From Wolbachia endosymbiont (group A) of Longitarsus flavicornis (GTDB lineage Bacteria > Pseudomonadota > Alphaproteobacteria > Rickettsiales > Anaplasmataceae): DNA of 64,000 nucleotides. The notes beneath the pieces are model-generated. The model saw only the letters and a list, made by a program, of their open reading frames with translations. It had not been told where the DNA came from and searched no databases. Position numbers and translations under genes: made by a program. Shown one piece after another: positions 19,091 to 27,964 of the stretch. The stretch's first letter is position 1. Each line of letters begins with the position of its first letter. The DNA is taken from positions 1,054,001-1,118,000 of the forward strand of contig NZ_OZ008337.1 in assembly GCF_963931955.1 (NCBI RefSeq). The letters run 5' to 3'.

Positions 19091-19110
19091 ACACGCACTA
19101 AGGTGCGTGT
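19091..19110 (+). terminator. Hairpin after tatA
   Basis: ACACGCAC and GTGCGTGT form an 8-bp perfect stem with a 4-nt loop, 17 bp past the tatA stop. The stem is followed by TACTCAC rather than a T-run, so it may be a Rho-assisted end or mRNA 3' stabiliser rather than a classical terminator. Confidence 0.5.
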
Positions 19111-19346
19111 TACTCACTTAAAGCATCAATTATTTTTCCGCTTAAGCTGTTGCGTCTGCTTCACCTTCCTCTGATTTTTCTAATATTGTTAAAATGCTTT
19201 ATAGAAATTTTCGCGGTCACTTTATATAGCGTACAAACAAGTCTTGTAGTGAAAATTTAAAAATACAATCATTATTATTAATAAATTTTTATACATACTA
19301 TACTGATAATGTAAGAGTAAATTTATTCAAATAGTGAGGTACGAAA

Positions 19347-19873
19347 ATGAGTAAAAATAACAATCAACAATACAAAAACTATTCTGAAGGTTATAATGGT
19401 AAAATAGGTATTGACACTAATGGACAAAAGTTTCAATTCATCAAAAGTAACTCAGATCCTGTATACAATTATGAAGTTCGTGATATGGATGGAAATCATA
19501 TATCTAACATTAGAGAACAATGTATACCAAAACTCTTTAATAAGATATATAAGCCTTCAGAGTCAAAGATCTTTGACAAAGCACCAGAAACTGTAGAGGA
19601 AGTATTATCAAAAGTATTTTCATTCGAAGATGAAGGTATAAAATATAACATAAGGTATGACGACATGTCATCAAAGGAAAAATTCCAAATTCAAAAGGAC
19701 ATTCAGGCTGCTTATGAAAATTTTAAAAAATTGTTTGATGTAAACAAACCTGAAACAACTTTAAATTTAGAAGTTAATGTTTTTAACAACAAGAATGATT
19801 ACCAGAAATATAATGAATTAGCTGGTATCGACAAGGATGATACTTATGGTGCAACTGATGGTAAAACGATAAT
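19347..19873 (+). pseudogene. Hypothetical protein, 5' part, cut by IS; weak M9 peptidase-like text
   Basis: About 175 codons from MSKNNNQQYKNYSEGYNGK are real; the frame then enters the IS. The last part, LEVNVFNNKNDYQKYNELAG followed by IDKDDTYGATDGKT, has the look of the segment before the active site in M9-type collagenases (VFNNxxEYxxYxxxxFGI). The zinc-binding motif itself would be past the break. A matching 3' piece may be the frame at 21575-21973. The ribosome site is GTGAGGTACGAAA. Hypothetical; family link is weak. Confidence 0.55.
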
Positions 19874-20708
19874 AGACTTCTTTCAAAATTCATGTATGGA
19901 GCTCAAAATTGTGAATTGCAGCAATCAAATTAAACCTTAAACCAAAACGTTTTCGTCGGTTTCTATACCTGTCCGAGATGATTTTAAACCTTTTCAATAA
20001 GCCAATTACGTTTTCAACAATTGCCCTTTGGCTCATAAGTGCCCTGTTCTCTTTTTTTTGTTCTTTGCTTAACGGATTCTTTTTCATTTTCCTGTGCGGT
20101 AATACAACATTTTTGTGTATCTTCTGCATTCCCCTGTAGCCGGCATCAGCTAAGATTTTGGTGTCCGGTAATATTGCTACCTTTGATTCTCTAAACATCC
20201 GAAAATCGTGTTTTCTACCATTCGAGAAAGATGTGCATATGACTTTTTTACTCTTCTTCTCTGTTACTATTTGTGTTTTTATAGTATGCCTTTTTTTCTT
20301 TCCAGAGTAGAAGGGCTTTTGCTTTTTTTTGGTCTCTCTACTGGCGTTTCAGTTCCGTCTATTACTAAAACTTCATATTCTACATCACTCTTTAATAGCT
20401 CTTTTTTTCCTGGTAATGCAAAATCTGGATGTTTTATTAATATGTCTTCTACCTATCTTATTATTTTAAAACTGTTACTTTCACTCATGCCATAGCTTTG
20501 CCCAATATGAAAATATGTACGATATTCTCTTATATATTCCAGTGCCATAAGTAGCCTGTCTTCTATGCAAAGTTTACTTTTTCTTCCACTTCTAGCTTTT
20601 TTTCTTTTATCCTCCACTTCTAGAATTTCTACCATTCGCTCAAATGTTGCTTTTTTTACCCCTGTTAAACGTCGAAACTTTTCTCCTTCTAACTTTTCTA
20701 TTTCCTTA
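19874..20708 (-). mobile_element. ISWpi1-like element, copy 4, truncated by a second IS
   Basis: Left tip AGACTTC intact. After TTTCTATTTCC the sequence becomes the second IS at 20709. The missing part is the transposase N-terminus and the right terminal repeat. The break is at the same base as in the copy at 47549. Confidence 0.9.
19890..20708 (-). pseudogene. IS5-family transposase remnant (copy 4)
   Basis: Lacks the first codons (MKYKEIEK...) because of the second IS; otherwise the amber and frameshift are as in copy 1. Confidence 0.8.
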
Positions 20709-21571
20709 GAACCTGTTCATAATCTTTTGAGGAACAAAGCAGTGAAAGCAAGAACTACCATTTGCAAGCTGGTGTTGAGTTTACGCTCGCAATTTTTCCA
20801 TAACCGTCTACATTTTTCCAACCAAGCAAAAGAACGCTCTACAACCCATCTTTTTGGCAATACAGCAAAGGTATGTAATTCACTGCGTTTTATTACCTCA
20901 ACAGTTGCACCAATAGTTGCTTTTATTTGTGTTGCAAAATTCTCTCCCGTATAGCCTGCATCAACCAGTACATTTTTAACTCCCGAGAGGTTTTCTTTTG
21001 CATTTTCTACCATTCTCACAGCACTGCTACGGTCAGTTATCTCTGCTGTTGTTACATAAATTGCATGTGGCAAACCTTGCGTATCTACTGCAATATGGCG
21101 TTTTATTCCTGAAATCTTTTTGCCTGCATCGTAGCCTTTTTCTTCAGCAGTATCTGCATTTTTTACACTCTGTGCATCAATTATGCAGAAGCTGGTTTTT
21201 TCTTTCCGACCATTGTTTTGTCGGACTACGCCAACTATTTTTTTTTAACACCAGCTCCAGAACACTTTCTTTATTTGCATCTGGTTTTTCACTCCACTTC
21301 TTAAAATAGTCGTAACAATTGCGCCATTTTGGAAACTCTTTTGGTAGCATTCTCCACTGACAAACGCTTTTCAGAACGTATAACACTCCACAAAATACAT
21401 CATACAAATCAAGTTTTCTTGGTTTTGTTTTTTTTCTACAGGACTCTAGATCTGGTAATATAATCTCAAATCTTTCCCGACTTATATTACTTGGGTATAA
21501 ACTCCTCATATATCCTAACTTATATACATTATCTCTTAGTTTATTCCTTTCTTGAGATCATGTACAGGTTC
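20709..21571 (-). mobile_element. Second IS5-family element (863 bp), copy A
   Basis: Ends are GAACCTGTTCATAATC and its imperfect inverse GATCATGTACAGGTTC. TTA occurs at both outer edges (20706-20708 and 21572-21574). The left flank is the broken ISWpi1-like element, but the right flank is not the rest of that element, so a later recombination has exchanged the flank. Confidence 0.88.
20717..21509 (-). CDS. IS5-family (IS427-like) transposase, two frames with -1 slip
   Basis: First frame: MRSLYPSNISRERFEIILPD, with KLDLYDVFCGVLYVLKSVCQ and the WRMLPKEFPKW block typical of this group. At nine A (21238-21246) a -1 shift gives a frame with SFCIIDAQSVKNAD (first catalytic Asp), then VLVDAGYTGENFA (second Asp) and WVVERSFAWLEKCRRL (Glu). 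Two-ORF structure with a programmed shift at an A-run is usual for this IS group, so this copy may be functional. Confidence 0.82.
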
Positions 21572-21574
21572 TTA

Positions 21575-21973
21575 GACCCCGAATTAGTTGGAAATTTGAT
21601 TGGGAATCAAGTAGAAGAAGAAAATAAAAAAGATATAGATAGTGGACGGACAGAAGAATATAAAACTGAAGAATATGGAAATCCAGCTCATAACTATGCA
21701 TTAAAGCTTGGAAAAAGCGATGAAAATGATAAAAGAGAAGTGCAAGAAGAAACCGCTAAGCTAGATGACAGCACAAAAGAAAGTCAATCTACACAAACAA
21801 GTGAACCTGGTATATCTTCATCTATTGCATCTATTTTTGGAAGTTTTATATCATGGATATGGAGCACAGAAGAAGAAAGCGAATCTGTCAAATTATTACA
21901 GAGTTCATTGCATTCTGATTCATTAAGTGACGAAAGTCATTATTCGCAGTCAGATACTCATAATCTGCTATAA
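21575..21973 (+). pseudogene. Hypothetical protein, 3' part after IS
   Basis: About 132 codons from DPELVGNLIGNQVEEENKK. It is acidic and polar, with a hydrophobic patch ISSSIASIFGSFISWIW about 50 residues from the end and a Ser/His-rich tail. It is probably the 3' end of the gene broken at 19873, as the only other frame on this strand; this cannot be proved because the middle is missing. The frame extends upstream into IS DNA, which is not coding. Confidence 0.5.
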
Positions 21974-21995
21974 CTTTTTTTTATAGGTAGTTTAA

Positions 21996-22028
21996 CCCTT
22001 GCGTGTATACCCAAAAAACACGCAAGGG
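21996..22028 (+). terminator. Strong hairpin terminator-like structure
   Basis: CCCTTGCGTGT and ACACGCAAGGG form an 11-bp perfect stem with an 11-nt loop, 23 nt after the stop of the preceding gene, followed by AAAACTG. On the minus strand the flank is AAAC, so it has no clear T-run in either direction. Position suggests the end of the 19347/21575 gene. Confidence 0.6.
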
Positions 22029-22199
22029 AAAACTGTATTGCATTGGTGCTGTAATAAACAACTTCATTTGCACCAACTGCAAGTATAATGATAAAATTAC
22101 GATTGTACTTTAACTCTAACAATTAACAATAATAAATGTATATTGAAATACAGCAACAACTATGTTAGCTTAAGAGGAATATTTTATTAAAGGATAATT

Positions 22200-22856
22200 G
22201 TGCAAAAAAGTGAGAAACTAACTAAAGATAAAAAACTAGCTTCTGATATTCTAAAAGAGGTTGCAGATACCAATAACAATGATAGCAATAAAGTAACTTT
22301 GTTTGACATTAAAACAGCTTTGCATGAGCGCGGTTTTGGTATTTTAATAATCATCTTCTCCTTGCCGCTATCGGTGCCTATACCGGTTCCACCTGGTTAT
22401 ACAACTATTCTTTCTATACCTTTAATCTTATTCTCACTGCAGCTTCTATTTGGATTTGATTCTCCTTGGATGCCGCATTGGTTGGAAAGAAGGTCTTTTC
22501 AGCGTTCAACACTAGCTTTTGTGGTAGAGAAAACTTCTCCAGCATTAAAAAAAATAGAAAAGTTCATGAAACCAAGAATGTCTTTTATTTTCTATGGGCC
22601 CGGTGAAAAGATTTTAGCTTTTGTAATGTTGCTTTCTGCATTATCGATAGCTCTTCCATTGCCTCTTACTAACTTCATTCCTGCAATTGGTACGACTCTT
22701 ATTTCGCTTGGCATTATGAGTAAAGATGGGTTTCTATCCATATTGGGAGTTTTAATATCATTGTGTGGGCTATTGCTTACTCTTGTTGTAGTAGTCAAAG
22801 GGCCACAACTTATCATTGGGGCATTTTCTTTTCTCAAAAGCTTCGTATATGGTTAG
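22200..22856 (+). CDS. exoD: ExoD family membrane protein
   Basis: 218 residues starting at GTG. After a polar N-terminus (about 45 residues) come four or more membrane segments. Diagnostic ExoD text: [20 protein letters not shown], then [20 protein letters not shown]. ExoD was described in rhizobial exopolysaccharide production; the biochemical role is not known. Stop overlaps the cysS start by 8 nt, so the two are coexpressed. Confidence 0.85.
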   Translation: MQKSEKLTKDKKLASDILKEVADTNNNDSNKVTLFDIKTALHERGFGILIIIFSLPLSVPIPVPPGYTTILSIPLILFSLQLLFGFDSPWMPHWLERRSFQRSTLAFVVEKTSPALKKIEKFMKPRMSFIFYGPGEKILAFVMLLSALSIALPLPLTNFIPAIGTTLISLGIMSKDGFLSILGVLISLCGLLLTLVVVVKGPQLIIGAFSFLKSFVYG

Positions 22857-24222
22857 GCTTTACAATACCTTAACAAAAAAAAAGGAACTTTTTACACCAA
22901 TCGATAAAGATCATGTGAAAATGTATGTTTGCGGACCAACAGTATATGACACAGCACATATAGGCAATGCACGATCTGTTGTTGTGTATGATGTGTTATT
23001 TCAGCTACTTAAGTTTTGTTATGGCAAAGTTACCTATGTGCGTAACATAACCGACATTGATGATAAGATAATTAATGCAGCAAGTGAGAAAAATAGCAAC
23101 ATAGAAAGTATAACCACATATTACATTAAAGCTTTTCATGATGATATGGAAAGCATAAATTGTAAAAAGCCAACATATGAACCAAAAGCAACGGAAAACG
23201 TAGATTATATTATAAAATTAATTGAACATTTGCTGCAATCAGGCCACGCTTATGAATCTGACAAACACGTGTATTTTAATATAGAATCTTACCATGAATA
23301 TGGTGCTTTATCAGGAAAAAAAACTGATGAATTGGTTCCAGGTAGCAGAGTTGAAGTTAATGAAAATAAAAAGCACCCGGGAGATTTTGTGCTGTGGAAG
23401 CCTGCAAGTGATATTGACTACAAACTTTCAAGTTATTGGGATAGCCCATGGGGAGAGGGCAGGCCTGGATGGCATATAGAATGCTCAGCAATGTCATATG
23501 CTTATCTTGGCAAAGATTTTGATATTCATGGTGGCGGCATAGATTTACAATTTCCTCACCATGAAAATGAAATTGCACAGAGTAAGTCCGCATTTGCTGG
23601 ATCAATGTTTGCAAAATACTGGATACATAACGGCTTTCTTACAGTAAATGAAGAAAAAATGAGCAAGTCCTTATTTAATATAGTCAAAGTAAGAGATTTG
23701 CTAGATAGTGGAATAAAGGGTGAAGTAATACGCTATGCACTGCTCAAAACTCACTACAGAAAACCACTTGATTGGACAGAAAACGTTATTTCTGATGCAC
23801 AGGAAACCTTAAACAAATTTTATCGGTTATTACGTGGTTTAGATATAACGAATATTGATGAAAGTAACGCAGAGATTTCTAAAGATTTTATAGACGCTTT
23901 AAAAAACGACTTAAACATCCCTGAAGCTCTAGCTATATTACATGAAATGGCTGCAAAAATTAACAAAATGAGTAATGAAAGTGAAAAGCTTAAATTAACT
24001 GAGAGTTTTGTTAAGAGTGCCAGATTTATTGGTCTTCTTGAGTCAAGTTATCAAGAGTGGTTTACTGCTGGTGTGAGTCATCAAGAAATAGAAAGATTGA
24101 TAGATTTAAGAAGAGCAGCAAAACAAAATAAAGATTATAATACTGCAGACAAAATAAGGGACCAGTTGAAACAAATAGGGGTTACAATTTCTGACAATGA
24201 AGATGGTACAACAACCTGGTAA
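22849..24222 (+). CDS. cysS: Cysteinyl-tRNA synthetase
   Basis: 457 residues from [15 protein letters not shown]. The class I HIGH signature lies in [20 protein letters not shown] with a zinc-ligand Cys in YVCGPTV. The second zinc ligands are around [13 protein letters not shown] and [11 protein letters not shown], and the KMSKS motif is in [12 protein letters not shown]. It charges tRNA-Cys. The open frame extends 11 codons upstream into exoD, but this ATG matches the family start. Confidence 0.96.
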   Translation: MVRLYNTLTKKKELFTPIDKDHVKMYVCGPTVYDTAHIGNARSVVVYDVLFQLLKFCYGKVTYVRNITDIDDKIINAASEKNSNIESITTYYIKAFHDDMESINCKKPTYEPKATENVDYIIKLIEHLLQSGHAYESDKHVYFNIESYHEYGALSGKKTDELVPGSRVEVNENKKHPGDFVLWKPASDIDYKLSSYWDSPWGEGRPGWHIECSAMSYAYLGKDFDIHGGGIDLQFPHHENEIAQSKSAFAGSMFAKYWIHNGFLTVNEEKMSKSLFNIVKVRDLLDSGIKGEVIRYALLKTHYRKPLDWTENVISDAQETLNKFYRLLRGLDITNIDESNAEISKDFIDALKNDLNIPEALAILHEMAAKINKMSNESEKLKLTESFVKSARFIGLLESSYQEWFTAGVSHQEIERLIDLRRAAKQNKDYNTADKIRDQLKQIGVTISDNEDGTTTW

Positions 24223-24228
24223 ATTCAT

Positions 24229-24648
24229 ATGGAAAACTACTTCCTGTTATTCACAGATAGTCTAGTATCATCATTAGTCTTACCCATACATCAAGGTTTT
24301 GTGTTCAATACCATGCTTTATTTCAGGTCGTATCACACTCCACTACTGATGTTATTTTTTGGAGTACTAGGATCAAGCCTTGGTGGAATAGTTAATTGGT
24401 ACTTAGGTAAAATAACAATCTCTATACGAAAATCATACCACAAATTAGAAAACGAATATACAATGCCAAAAGTTACAAAAAATTTGCTAATTTTTGCAAC
24501 TTTATTACTTTCGTGGGTGCCAGCACTTGGAAGTGTGATTCAAATTTTATCAGGTTATTTCAAGTTAAACCTTTATATCCTTGCCCCTTTAATCATTCTA
24601 TCTAATTTCTTCTATTTGTTATATCTAATACTTACTTTTGGCGTATAA
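24229..24648 (+). CDS. DedA/VTT-domain (YqaA-like) membrane protein
   Basis: 139 residues, hydrophobic, with the re-entrant-loop pattern FFGVLGSSLGGIVNWYLGK in the first half and LLLSWVPALGSVIQILSGYF in the second, both features of VTT (SNARE-associated) proteins that scramble or flip lipids. It follows cysS by 6 nt and closes this operon with exoD and cysS. Short for DedA (about 200), close to YqaA (about 140). Confidence 0.75.
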   Translation: MENYFLLFTDSLVSSLVLPIHQGFVFNTMLYFRSYHTPLLMLFFGVLGSSLGGIVNWYLGKITISIRKSYHKLENEYTMPKVTKNLLIFATLLLSWVPALGSVIQILSGYFKLNLYILAPLIILSNFFYLLYLILTFGV

Positions 24649-24769
24649 CAGCTATAGTACTACAGCTATTCAAGCCCACTTCTGTCATCCTATGGCCTGA
24701 CAGAGGCTGAGCTATAAATTAAATGCAAAATTTCAATAGTCACGGGATGCACCATGAGCTAAAAGCAAT

Positions 24770-25663
24770 AGACTTCTTTCAAAATTGTTAGAGGGAGTGT
24801 AAGATGAAGTATTTGAAAGCATGAAATATAAGGAAATAGAAAAGTTAGAAGGAGAAAAGTTTCGACGTTTAACAGGGGTAAAAAAAGCAACATTTGAGCG
24901 AATGGTAGAAATTCTAGAAGTGGAGGATAAAAGAAAAAAAGCTAGAAGTGGAAGAAAAAGTAAACTTTGCATAGAAGACAGGCTACTTATGGCACTGGAA
25001 TATATAAGAGAATATCGTACATATTTTCATATTGGGCAAAGCTATGGCATGAGTGAAAGTAACAGTTTTAAAATAATAAGATAGGTAGAAGACATATTAA
25101 TAAAACATCCAGATTTTGCATTACCAGGAAAAAAAGAGCTATTAAAGAGTGATGTAGAATATGAAGTTTTAGTAATAGACGGAACTGAAACGCCAGTAGA
25201 GAGACCAAAAAAAAGCAAAAGCCCTTCTACTCTGGAAAGAAAAAAAGGCATACTATAAAAACACAAATAGTAACAGAGAAGAAGAGTAAAAAAGTCATAT
25301 GCACATCTTTCTCGAATGGTAGAAAACACGATTTTCGGATGTTTAGAGAATCAAAGGTAGCAATATTACCGGACACCAAAATCTTAGCTGATGCCGGCTA
25401 CAGGGGAATGCAGAAGATACACAAAAATGTTGTATTACCGCACAGGAAAATGAAAAAGAATCCGTTAAGCAAAGAACAAAAAAAAGAGAACAGGGCACTT
25501 ATGAGCCAAAGGGCAATTGTTGAAAACGTAATTGGCTTATTGAAAAGGTTTAAAATCATCTCGGACAGGTATAGAAACCGACGAAAACGTTTTGGTTTAA
25601 GGTTTAATTTGATTGCTGCAATTCACAATTTTGAGCTCCATACATGAATTTTGAAAGAAGTCT
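24770..25663 (+). mobile_element. ISWpi1-like element, copy 5 (894 bp), opposite orientation
   Basis: Same unit with transposase on the plus strand. AAT at both edges, a simple insertion. It is at the border between the chromosomal genes and the accessory block that begins at 25835. Confidence 0.92.
24821..25647 (+). pseudogene. IS5-family transposase, amber-interrupted (copy 5)
   Basis: Reference copy for the lesion: the amber TAG is at 25082-25084 in the frame of the first ATG, directly followed by codons for VEDILIKHPDF. The slippery eight-A run is 25207-25214; a -1 shift there enters the frame that reads on to 25647. Confidence 0.88.
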
Positions 25664-25834
25664 AATGTAATATGTCAAGCGACTGGCCTACACAATCTTG
25701 AAGCTATAAGATAATTTCTTTAGAGAATCTCTTAAACTATTAACCTAATATTATCTCCTTTCTGCCATTTCCTCTTGACTTGAGTGGGCTTCATTCTTCT
25801 TTTACTTCATTCTTTCCTAACTTGGTGCGTATAA

Positions 25835-27169
25835 TTACAATAACTCTGGAATGGTGTGAAGAATTATATTGTCGTTTTCATCGTTTCCTGTAAGGTAAAA
25901 CTCGCTATTTGCATCTGTTGCTGTGTATTTTTTATTAATTTTAGAAGGATCATAAACACCATACTCTGCTTTTGTATGGTAATCACAATACTGAAACTTA
26001 CCCTTTTTATTGAAAGAGCCAAATTCATCAATTAATGTAGCCATTTTCCTACCTTTTTTACCACTTATGAATTCGAACACGGCAACTGAATAGTGACCTG
26101 GAGAGCCTGGTTCAGGAGATTCTTCTGTAATAAAAAATGATGGCCGGTGGCTAAATAATTCCCAAAGATTCGGATTACATTCTTTTTTCGCACAATTTAA
26201 ACTGATGAATTTATATTCGTCTGAAACGTTCGAATACTGTGGATCGTATTTTTTGTATTCAAAGAATTCATTACCTAAAAAATTACAAAACGTTAATTTA
26301 TAATCATCATTATTAAATTTAATAGCTTTTAAATAGTGAAAATCCCTTGGGATAACTACCTTCTCTTGTGTAACGTGATTACGCATGACCAATTGATCAT
26401 CGAGCATGTAGTAACCTATTTTTGGTAAAGTAGCTATGGGCTTATCATTCAAAGCAATATTTGCTTCATAGATATCAGGCAATAATTCTTCCCCTTTTTG
26501 CAAAGTGAATTTCTGTTTTTCGTTGTTAGTCTTGGTTAAATTGCCTATTATTGTTGATACATCACTTATTGTTAGTGCATCGCATGTATTTTGTTTATAT
26601 TGATACTGGTAGCATTTACCTCTATCATATACTGAGACACAAGTTCCATCTTCACCTGATATATAGATATTATCATCTTTTATTGTAAAATAAAGTCCAC
26701 CTTTTTCCTCTTTAATCTTGTTGAGTATTGGATCATTTTCATCATAAAAATTAATAAAGTTTAGTACTTCTGTTGTTTTCCTAGATCTAGGAATGAGTAA
26801 GGTGATAATAGAATCCGAACTACCTTCTATGTCTTTAAGAGAAATCTTTACTGGCTTTGATTCAAGCTTTTTTATAATATTATCCCTGTTTTCACATATA
26901 ATAGCTTCTTGTTCTATAGTAAAGTCCTCTCCATTTTGGAGCTTCAGAGCTGAGTTTCCTTCATATAAAACTATTTTATCCTTGTCCCACTTTAATTCCA
27001 CATCATCAGTATTCTCTATTTCCACCGTACCATTATTGTGTGAATAGATAGTATACCCGCTGCCATTTTTCTTTAATCTGTAATATGCAGTAGGAAGTTT
27101 TATCAGCTTTTTATAAAGCGGATCTTTATTATCTATTCTAAATGTGTATTGTCCCATAATTTTACCCAA
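25835..27169 (-). CDS. Hypothetical beta-rich protein of the accessory block
   Basis: 444 residues, start MGKIMGQYTFRIDNKDPLY. No family recognised and no signal peptide. It is rich in Tyr, Asn, Asp and Lys and predicted mainly beta. A C-terminal part has HYSVAVFEFISGKKGRKMAT and a short AEYGVYDPSKINKKY. A middle block (about 245-320, LPKIGYYMLDDQLVMRN to DDYKLTFCNFLGNEFFEYKK) repeats the pattern of the small gene just upstream (27244-27603). It may be a host-directed effector; its place next to a cif pair makes that plausible, not proven. Confidence 0.7.
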   Translation of the reverse strand: MGKIMGQYTFRIDNKDPLYKKLIKLPTAYYRLKKNGSGYTIYSHNNGTVEIENTDDVELKWDKDKIVLYEGNSALKLQNGEDFTIEQEAIICENRDNIIKKLESKPVKISLKDIEGSSDSIITLLIPRSRKTTEVLNFINFYDENDPILNKIKEEKGGLYFTIKDDNIYISGEDGTCVSVYDRGKCYQYQYKQNTCDALTISDVSTIIGNLTKTNNEKQKFTLQKGEELLPDIYEANIALNDKPIATLPKIGYYMLDDQLVMRNHVTQEKVVIPRDFHYLKAIKFNNDDYKLTFCNFLGNEFFEYKKYDPQYSNVSDEYKFISLNCAKKECNPNLWELFSHRPSFFITEESPEPGSPGHYSVAVFEFISGKKGRKMATLIDEFGSFNKKGKFQYCDYHTKAEYGVYDPSKINKKYTATDANSEFYLTGNDENDNIILHTIPELL

Positions 27170-27243
27170 ACTTACTTCAAAAGCTTTTTACCTCAACAGC
27201 CCCCTGATTAATAGCATTTAGGCTTGTATCTTGTAAAAAGCAT

Positions 27244-27603
27244 CTAATACTCCTGATCTTCTATATGATTTTTAGGGATAGAATCAAGAGTAACTATTTT
27301 GATAGTGTTTGGATTATTAAGATCATTATAGTAATCGTAATAATAATATTGACCTGAATTATTAACTAAAGCTAGCTTATAATCACCTCCTGCTTTTTCT
27401 AGCTTTAATTGTAGTCCTTGAGATAAATTGGTTAGTACGCTGTTCATCGGATTGTGTCTAAAGTTAGATATGACAAAATGATCCTTATCGAAAATGTAAG
27501 ATGTGAAAGGTAAGTTAATTCTTTCTTCGTTATTTATTTTGACAGCTACGAGCTTACTTCTACCATCACAAAAAGCATCTCCTGGTTCTAAATTAAAACG
27601 CAC
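27244..27603 (-). CDS. Hypothetical protein, paralogous to a block of the downstream gene
   Basis: 119 residues starting MRFNLEPGDAFCDGRSKLVA. The pattern LPFTSYIFDKDHFVISN then GDYKLALVNNSGQYYYYDYY resembles LPKIGYYMLDDQLVMRN then DDYKLTFCNFLGNEFFEYKK in the 444-residue protein. Probably the N-terminal piece of a longer protein or a duplicated module; a frameshift or fission cannot be excluded because the gap to the next gene is only 74 nt. Confidence 0.6.
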   Translation of the reverse strand: MRFNLEPGDAFCDGRSKLVAVKINNEERINLPFTSYIFDKDHFVISNFRHNPMNSVLTNLSQGLQLKLEKAGGDYKLALVNNSGQYYYYDYYNDLNNPNTIKIVTLDSIPKNHIEDQEY

Positions 27604-27964
27604 TTTTACCCCCTTTGTGGTCTATATTTTAGATATAGTTAATTTGCAAATACTAATTATTTATATGCTGTAGCTACAGGATTGTACCTTCCTGTTTGTG
27701 TGATTGTCTTTTCCTAACCAACCCATTCCAAAACAAAATCTTCAAGACCTTTGTTTCTAGTTGCTGAAAATGGCCATATTGTTTAGGCTTTTAATATCAC
27801 ATACTAATAAGTTAGTAATGATTTACTTGAAAATTTGAATAGCAACAGAAGCACATATCATTCTTTGATTTGCTTATATTTTCACAACATATATAGTATA
27901 TATTCAGAAAAGTAGATTTCTCAGTGTATTTGCATATCAATAAAGGTGTAGAGGCTTTAACTGA
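27604..27964. repeat. Intergenic with leader repeat (copy a)
   Basis: Includes about 27684-27790, ACCTTCCTGTTTGTGTGATT then TGTCTTTTCC, which recurs before cifA1 (about 29378) and, in part, before cifA2 (about 54057, ACCAACCCATCCCAAAACA). It ends in the ribosome site region for the repeat protein. No gene seen. Confidence 0.55.
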
